From: Rhea pennata | Lineage: Eukaryota; Chordata; Aves; Rheiformes; Rheidae | NCBI RefSeq assembly: GCF_028389875.1 | Contig: NC_084668.1 | Coordinates: forward strand, 30,486,993-30,550,992 | DNA: 64,000 nt | Direction of reading: 5' to 3' | Shown here: positions 56,389-64,000 of the stretch, one piece after another | Layout of the letters: every line of letters starts with the position of its first letter | Numbering within the stretch: position 1 is the first letter of the stretch | Made by a program: the position numbers and the translations under genes | Notes under the pieces: generated by a model | What the model was told of the DNA's origin: nothing | Databases searched by the model: none | Seen by the model: only the letters and a program-made list of their open reading frames with translations

Positions 56389-59300
56389 TTTTTTTGAGGA
56401 AACCTGAGTTTCCTCCAAAATATATTTTGGAGGTGCTAATTTATGTGGTATTTTTGGTGTGCTATTCAGCTGGCAACTGTTAGTCAGCTTTCATTTTTAA
56501 AATGGTGGTATCTGAAAGAATTTGTTGTCTTCTGGCTTTGCTTCTTTGAGACATCCCTCTGTGAAGAATATCATTTACTTGATTTTGAGAAGTCTTTTTG
56601 TATGTCTTTCACATTACAACATGTGTGCTCTGATTAGACTGCAACAGCTCTCTTGCTTTTGTGCTGCCGTTTCCCCCTTCTGATGATGTGAGCACGCAAA
56701 GAACAAGTGAAAATCCTGAGCATCTCTTGTGTTCTGTCACATCCGTTCCCAGGCCTGATTTTTTTTTTTTTTTTTTTGATAGGGAGAAAAGAACGTGTCT
56801 AAGTGGGGAAGGAAACAAACCAACCCAGTACATAAGAGCTCTAGGATAAGATGACCAATGCATAAAATAAGCCCCTGTTTTCCCCATAGATGCTACAGCA
56901 AAACTGGGCAGCTCAGTCATGTATTTCGGGGGGGGGGGGACAATATTTACATTAAAAAATCTTATGCATAGCTAAAACATGAAAATTTGATTAAAAATAC
57001 ATGTATGGCTTACCTTTATGTGTCTAATGAAAACCAGAGCAAATCTATGGGCAAACTTAAAGGCTAAGGCCTAGCAGAAATTTGGCAATGAGTTTGGGAA
57101 TATGAAAACCTTGAGAATGGTGTATTTGATTTATGCCCTCATCTAGTGAGGAAGACTCTCTGGAATACCTCTTGACCCTTCACTGCATATGATACATTTG
57201 TCATTCTACTGCATATTGTGAATTCACCTGGCTCGGTTTTATGCACATGTAAACATTATAATGAGAAAGAATTACTGCTGCCACCAGTGGATGCATCTGG
57301 ATGGTTGCCAAGAAGTTCCCTGATTGCTGGGGTGATGCCAGCCTTTATGAAAAATGAATATTCTTTTAAATCACAAAATTGTTTTTGATTGAAAGGAAAT
57401 TATGAATAGCTGCAGTGTCTGTGATGGTCAGATAAACCAAATAATTGTGAAATTGGTGCTCAGTGCTCAAACTGGCAAACTGCTTGGATGCCGTTGAGAT
57501 TTTGGGACCTGATTTTCTGTGTGCAGAGTGCTGCTGGTTGGGCTGGTGCTTATGTGAGGGAGGTCTGGTCCCCAGGGAGGCTCTGCCAGTGCCTCACAGC
57601 TGACTATGGCTGCCTATAACCCAGACAAACTCCTCAGATCCAGCTGGGACTGGCCGCTGCTGCAAACAACGGAGTGGAAAAAAATTTTGGTCTGGAGAAT
57701 GCCTAAAAACGTTTTGTATTTCCTTTGTCTGATTCTGACACCTCGTATCTTTACCATACATGATCCTAACTTGATCTGGTTTCTTTTATTAGGCTATGCT
57801 TGCTTTGCCCTCCTGTGGCTGACAGTGGATGTTCAGGAGGTCTGTATGGTGCCTGCCATGGACTTGAGCTGCCCACAAATCCAGCTCTTCTACTTGGGAT
57901 AACTCCTTGATGATCATGTTCAGTATTTAGTACTTGTTTTTCAAGGTAAGCACAGGTGTCATATCAGCCCTATTTAATGAAGAGTTGTGAAGTCATGATA
58001 GTATTGTCTATGTTGCCTTCAACATCACTAACTGGAATAGGTAATACATAAAATTACTTCAGGATTTATTTTCTGAAATATGTCTTGAAATACATCTGAG
58101 CTCTTACAAAGAGGAGCTCACTGTCAGTTCTTTCTTCTTAGAACCAGAGTAGTTATACCTGTAGACAGAGTAATTCACAGGAACAAAAGCTTCCCTGGTC
58201 AGAGTGAAGCCTTCAAAGTCAGTTCTTGAAATAGGTGTAGTTCTACCCCACAATAAGCAAGACCATATTGTCGTGGATGTAGTGAGAAATGACTCCTTAG
58301 CCCTGTGGGTTGTCCTTGTATCAAATTGTGGCAAGGTGATGTGTGGAATGGATGTGAGGTGGTGTGTTCCCAGCAGCGGTGGCTTGATGGTGACACTCAG
58401 CTGTGAGCAGCTGACTTGGCCAGCTGTGGTGATGCTATTTCCCACTGGCTACCACTGAATGACTGGGTCTGCATGGTGGTTTCAAACTGGAGAAACTGGG
58501 CATGTCACCTGCGAGAGTGGGAAATGGTTTCCAAATGTAACTGCTGCATTTCAGGATGATTTACTCATTGGAAATTGCAAGATTTTTTTTTCATCAGCAA
58601 ATAGAAATTTTTAATGTGGAGATAAGAATCTTGTGTTTTAATGATGATCAAAAGTAAATTAGTGAAATAGCAGAAGCTGGTGATCTTTGTATCTGACCCA
58701 AGTGGGCTTGCAGGTACTCGTTGTCTGTGTTTCCAGTTTCAGCATGGTTCAGGGATATCATTGAGATATTTTGATTCTTAGGTGGGGAAATGAGCATGTC
58801 TGAAGGAACATGTCTAAAGAAGTATGTCTTTAAAATACTGTAAATTAATTAGTTGTTAACTGATACTTCATTTAAGATAGTTTAAGCAGCTTAGGCCAGG
58901 TAAAAGTTTCCATTTCCTGGTGGATTTCTATTTCCACAGAAATCTCTTTTAATTCCATTATGTTTGTGAAAGAAAAAAGGAGGAAGGGTAAAGGGCAGCG
59001 AATTGAGATATGAATTGCAACCCTTGAAGACGCTTGAAAAAGTGAACCCTAAGATAAATGCAATAAACTAAAGTAATCCAACTACTAATGCAAGAAAAAA
59101 AAAATTATTAAGGCAAGTTAGAGTTCTTATTTTCACTGCTATGTGCATACTGGTACCCACATTAAATTGATTTCATTTGTTACCATTGTGTTCTTGCAGT
59201 TTGAATTCTGGGTAAAGTTAGGAATTTCCATTCACGGCTTACTAAAAATCATGTGTTTATGAGGCATTTTGTATAAAATATTTAAAGTTTGGGCAAAATT

Positions 59301-60559
59301 GATTTTTCTTGTTCTTTTATAATTGTAGCTAACAACAGCTTCTTGTTCTTCCTACAGGTATGTGTCTGCAGCATACTTGTTCTGTTGCTGAGATAAAAAC
59401 AGTCATTATTGTATTTCTTTGAAAATGATAGCAACAATCTCTCCATTTAAGGCTATATTCTGTATTTCTTTTTTGCATGTCTTTAATGAAGAGAGTGTTA
59501 TGGATCCTGGGCCACAAGCTTTGTGCAGCAAAAACTCAAGATGTGGCAGTCAGGGCATTCAAAAGATAAAGAATCCATTTCTTGATTGCTGCCTAATGAC
59601 TGCATGTGCTTTAACTAACGATGAGTGCTGTACATTGGAAGATACGTTCCTGCCTGCTGCCATGAGATTTCCAAAGCAGGACTGGGGACTGAATGTGATT
59701 ATAATGCAAGTCAGAACATAATTCTGAATGCAGAAGGAAGTGTGGGAGTGTAAACTGTGTTTGATATGGTAAAATCTTCAAGAGCTGTGTAGTTCTCAGC
59801 CTGAAGTTCTGCATCAATTGAAGCTTTCCAGAGTTGAAACTTTACAGTTGCTTTAATGTAAAAAATATTTATCTTTACAAAGAAAATGATGGCCTAGAAA
59901 ACAATAGGAAAAGTATTCACAGAACACCAGGATTAGGACTGTGAAAAATTGCATAGAAAATTGCTTTCAGGTCCACATTGCAGAGCCAAAGTGGCATGAC
60001 TTCTCAGATGTAACAAGCAGTCACTGGTTCCTCTTAAACTCTACAGGAGCTGCAGAGTACTCAGTGTGTATTTGAAAATGAGGGTGCTAGTTTAGGCTTC
60101 AGCGTAAGCATTTAATAACCTGATCTGAGGCTTTATTCAGGCAGTTTGGGCTGAATTCACATAAACCCTTCAAGTCAGGGTATATCATTTAGTATTTCCT
60201 GTGGCCAGTCAGAGACTTAACTCTGAAAGCATTTTAACATTTCTAATGCAGAGATTGTTCCTAACTCCAGGAATATGGATGTATTTTTTAGCAGTGTTGC
60301 TCTGAGCACTGGTCAGTCTCTCAGGAACTTGCTGGATGCCATGGTTCCTGCACACGGAGTGTAGTAGTGACCTGACCAGACCCTTGATGGTTACAAGGAT
60401 GTGGCTACTCAGCAGGGCACCTTCTCCTTGCGCTCCAGCAGCAGTGCTTGGCTGGAGCACTGGCAGGGGACTTGGGAGCTCAGTGTTGCCACAGGTCTTC
60501 AGGGCGTCTAGTCCCGTCTAGCTACGTGTGTGACACTTCTGACAGAGATTTGTCCAGCT
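56388..60559. other. Intergenic, downstream of NABP1
   Basis: No gene is recognised. Frames at 57606-57902 (+) and 58104-58445 (-) have no family resemblance I can support. T19 at 56759 and G12 at 56928 are simple repeats. 57120-57450 is an AT-rich block without repeat character. Confidence 0.65.
56928..56939 (+). repeat. G12 homopolymer
   Basis: Twelve consecutive G residues about 540 bases after the AC microsatellite. Confidence 0.9.
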
Positions 60560-61480
60560 CGTTCCTACTAATATCTTACCAGTGGCAGAGATTCCCCGGC
60601 CTCCCCAGCTTCCTGGCTGTCACTGTTAAAGGCATTCCCCCATGCCTTCTGATGGTCAGACTAATTCTCTCTGCCAGGGTATTAGCTCATTACATTTTCT
60701 CCATCCTCAGGTAGATAAAGACTAGATTATTCCTTCCTAGTTTTGGAAAGTCCTTCTCATATCTTACAGCTATTTACCTTTTCTTCAATCATCTTTGCAT
60801 GCAGGCGATTGAAAGAATTCTGGTAGGTTTATTTTGTCATGTTTTCTATTTTTTGACATTCTTGGCTCTTCAGTTGGCCCATAACTTTCTAAATGCAGTA
60901 TTTCAGCTGAGGTCTAAGGACTGCTGGGTTTGCTGTTACTGTTACTCCATGTGGATTTCTTACAGATACTGCATTTTATAATGCATGTCTTCTTGCCGTG
61001 CCATCGCTTTTCTCATGTTAACTCTATGATTCCTTACAAACATCCTAGATACTTTGCTGCACTACTGTTGCCTTGTCTTTCCCCGTTCGTACAGGTGCTT
61101 ATTCCTAAGTAAGCGTAGGTCATTGCATTTGACTTCAATGGATTACATTAAGACTGTTGTTCTAATCTGTCAAGATCATGTACATTGTAGTTTTGTACTC
61201 AAATTTTCTTAAAACTGTTGTTACCTACAGAACTAGTAAGCATGTTCTTTTTCATTATCCAAATTATTTATGAAAATGCTAGTGACCCAAGACATCATCA
61301 TGGAAAACATCTTTTCAGTTTGACAGCACACTACTGATAACTACTCTCTGACCATAGTCTTGAACTTCTGCACTCCTTTTCCTTTTTTCTGATGATGTCT
61401 GTTAAAACGTGTTCAAAAAGTCTTGGTGAAGGCAAAATATGTATCAATGCTCTTTTTTAAACAAAAAGAGGACTACAAGA
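60560..61480 (-). mobile_element. Long decayed CR1 LINE fragment (minus orientation)
   Basis: The + strand reads as the reverse complement of an amniote CR1. Landmarks in order: AGTATTTCAGCTGAGGTCTA (60898), the TTGACTTCAATGGATTACAT and AATCTGTCAAGATCATGTAC section (61130-61182), CATTATCCAAATTATTTATG (61253), GTTTGACAGCACACTACTGA then TAACTACTCTCTGACCATAG (61319), and TTCAAAAAGTCTTGGTGAAG (61412). Each has a counterpart in the CR1 3' region and reverse-transcriptase coding section. No open frame survives. It is the longest mobile-element relic here; the left edge (60560-60700) is uncertain. Confidence 0.75.
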
Positions 61481-64000
61481 CAATCGTGGATATTTCTGGG
61501 TGTAGGGTCCTCTCTACTAGCTGATCCCATCAAGATGGAAGGAAGAGGTACGGGGGATTTTCTGTTCCTGTGAGTTGTTTGGGATTTGGATGATCAAGGG
61601 TAAGACAGAAGAAAGTATTTTCATGTTTATCAGCGTGTATGCAAGTTTGTTTCTTTTTGTTCCTTAGGTAATTCTGTACTACATTATGACAAGGCTGTCT
61701 TTAGGAAAATCCAAGGCACTAATGTGCTGAACACACTCTTGTGTTACTCTGCCAGTCTCAACCTATTAAACAAGGACAGGGTCCTTGGGAACTCAGCATC
61801 ATGCTAGCACTTTTAATTGCTTTCGGTCAGAATTTGAAATGTAGCCAGAAAATACACAACCTCTGAAAGCTGCTGTCTCAGCAGGGCAGAATTAAAAAGA
61901 GATTTAATGAGAGGAATGCTGCCACTGGGTAGAAGGCCCTAGAAGAACCATTTCCAGAGTGCTGGTCACTTTTACCTTCGGCATCCCATGTAGTATGGTG
62001 GGCCTTTGCCCCAGGCAGCTTGTGGTGAAATTGAAATGTGGACAAAAGGCTTAGGAGAAGATGAGCCAGTGGGAAGGGGAGCCAGGCTGCCTGCCCAGCG
62101 CCGTCTCTTCCCTCGGGTGGCTCGAGCCTCTGGAGCTGTCTCTGTTGGAGGGGCTTGGGAAGTGGGAGTGGGTCCCAGAAAGGCTGGCATCTTTGTGATA
62201 TGGCAGGGCACGTTGGGGCTGCTTACTCCAGTGGTGAGGTTTGAGGGGCAAACTGCCTGCAGCCCCCATGATCAGTGGAGTGGAGACAGCAAAAGTCAGC
62301 CTAAGGACCCTCTGGGAACCGCTTAAGGGTGCGGGGTTGTGGGGGCTGAGCTCCTGCCTCCCATATGTCTGCCTCTCTGCTTCTGGTTGCTGCTTGCTCT
62401 TGTAGCCCCTTTTCAGCACTGCTGATGGACACCTTATCCTTTACTAGGTGCTCCAGTCCTGGCTCTGGCAGGAGAGTTCGGTATTTTGCCTTTTGTGTTC
62501 ATCCTGATCTTAATGTAAATTGCAATGATTTGGTAAACTGCATGATCTTTCCCCAGTCTAGTTCTCACTGTCATCACTTCTACTGGCACAGCCTTTTGGG
62601 TCACTGCTCTCTCACCCTGTGTTTTTTAATTTGTATGTATTCAGGAATGGAGGAGGAGTCTGTCAGGGCTCAAAGGGACACCTGCACAACCAAGTGCTCT
62701 ATCTCCAGGGCTTGAGGGAAGCTGGAGGAAGCAGTTTGGGGGACTACAGGAAACTGGCCAGTTTCTGGGACAGTCTTTCCAACACCCTCATGGATACAGA
62801 AGCAAATGCTCTGAAACTGGAGGATTGGTAAGCTCAAAAATATGTATTTCTAATAAATTCTAACAGTTGCATAGAGGTTGCTCTGCATGTAGTACAGATT
62901 GCTTGCAAAAAGAAAGACAAGTGACTCCCCCCCCCCCCACACACACACCCTGTTTCTGCAGCAAGGAGCTCTGCCTCTCTTTCCCCATGGGGCTGGGGCT
63001 CAGTGGCAGCTCTCCACACAGGGCTGCCGCTGTCCTGCCACAGCTGTGCTGCCAGGAGATGTGCTTTTCATCATTTAGGCCATGCAGAGGATAAAGGCTT
63101 TCAGTCTGCAGCGTTGTCAGACCATTTTGCTGGCACTAAATTTCCTTCATGAAAAAGCAGCCTGACAGCTTCAACGTGTGCATCTATGACTTATATACAG
63201 ATGATGACCTTGACACTGCAATATGGGAAGCCTTTATCTGAGAGGAGTAGCTGTTTCTCACTCTGTCTTGTGCACACACTTCAAGATAATTGCATTTTTA
63301 TATAATATGTCATTTAAAGGCTTCCTAAATGTAGTGCACATTTCCAATGTAAGCCTCTAATTCCCAGCGGCGGCCATGCTTTCAGTAGCTATGCGTAGAG
63401 GGCAGACCAGTACGATACTCAATGCTCGTACACTCACCGGGGCAGAGGAGGAGGAGAGAATGTAAAGTTGGCTATCCTGAGAACACGAATGTGCAAGCTC
63501 TTGGAGAGGGGGCAGGCTCACCTGTTGCACCTCTGAGGTGCTATTTGCCTGCAAAGTGACTGTACCTTGACTTTATGTTACTGAACATGCAACAGTAATC
63601 TTAAAGATGCACAGACTGGGTATGCTGTGATTTTGAGTGCAAGATCTGTGGAAGGAAAATGTTGCCATTATGTGAACAAACAGTGATTCATGCTAAACTT
63701 TGCAATTTCAAAATATTGCTATACTGAATTCTTAGTGGCTTGAGCTGTTCCTAACATATAGCACAGACCTACTCCCAGCTGGGGTGGAACTTTGTTGTTG
63801 CTCAAATTGTTTTAAACTGATGGTCCCATTGGGTAAGTGACCTTGAAGATCTGTAATAGGAGAGGAAAGGGAAATCCTGTGGATTGAGCCCCACCTGTAA
63901 GCAGAAGAGAAAATTTAGAGAATGAACTTTAATATGTCCTTGGATTTTGTCTGTGCTATGTAGCATCCCTCGTAAGTTAGTGGTGAGTCATATCACAGTG
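61481..64000. other. Intergenic, right end of window
   Basis: No gene is recognised. 62000-62420 is GC-richer with overlapping frames on both strands that look compositional. The compound C/AC repeat lies at 62927. The window ends in ordinary AT-rich sequence. Confidence 0.65.
62927..62947 (+). repeat. C12 run followed by short (AC)n
   Basis: Twelve C residues run directly into a short ACACAC tract, a compound simple repeat. Confidence 0.85.

Noticed and set aside
57606-57902. 98-codon frame with a hydrophobic stretch suggesting a membrane protein
   Set aside because: A T-rich region reads as Leu/Phe/Ile by default. No family resemblance and no exon signals.
58104-58445. 113-codon minus-strand frame
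   Set aside because: Ser/Thr-rich with no recognised motif; I could not link it to any family.

Overview
This window looks like nuclear DNA of a bird. It is AT-rich (about 60 percent by eye) and CpG-poor apart from one dense CpG island. It holds a single recognisable protein-coding gene with intron-exon structure. Recognisable repeats are few and are old amniote families: decayed CR1 LINE pieces and MIR/CORE-SINE remnants. A low repeat load dominated by CR1 points to a bird rather than a mammal; another sauropsid is possible. I read no mobile system, operon, CRISPR array, rRNA or convincing tRNA.

The gene is NABP1 (SSB2/OBFC2A), the OB-fold single-stranded DNA-binding subunit of the SOSS complex, on the + strand. 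Six coding exons between 26041 and 32931 splice cleanly at GT/AG sites into a 209-residue protein. The OB fold and the extreme C-terminus are very close to the known vertebrate protein. Its promoter is a GC-rich island (about 25330-26440) with GC boxes, an ETS site, a CCAAT box and a well-placed TATA box at 25797. The 5' leader has a short upstream ORF whose stop overlaps the NABP1 start codon. The best poly(A) signal pair lies at 35109-35124, giving a 3'UTR of about 2.2 kb.

Layout: 1-25330 is intergenic upstream sequence with a CR1 piece (6438-6690), MIR-type pieces (10505-10700, 16270-16480, 24795-24905 and weaker ones) and one orphan minus-strand open frame at 3739-3972 that could be a terminal exon. 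25330-35150 is the NABP1 locus. 35150-64000 is intergenic downstream sequence with a GC-rich patch and CR1 3' piece (38600-39545), simple repeats, a long decayed CR1 (about 60560-61480) and several AT-rich stretches that could be conserved noncoding elements. In other vertebrates NABP1 lies between MYO1B and CAVIN2; neither is recognisable here, which fits long intergenic flanks.

I did not find a new biological system. The points most worth checking are the stop-start overlapping uORF, the promoter arrangement, the orphan minus-strand frame, and a few sharp palindromic or duplicated motifs. All repeat-family calls and homology statements come from memory of family sequences, not from a search.
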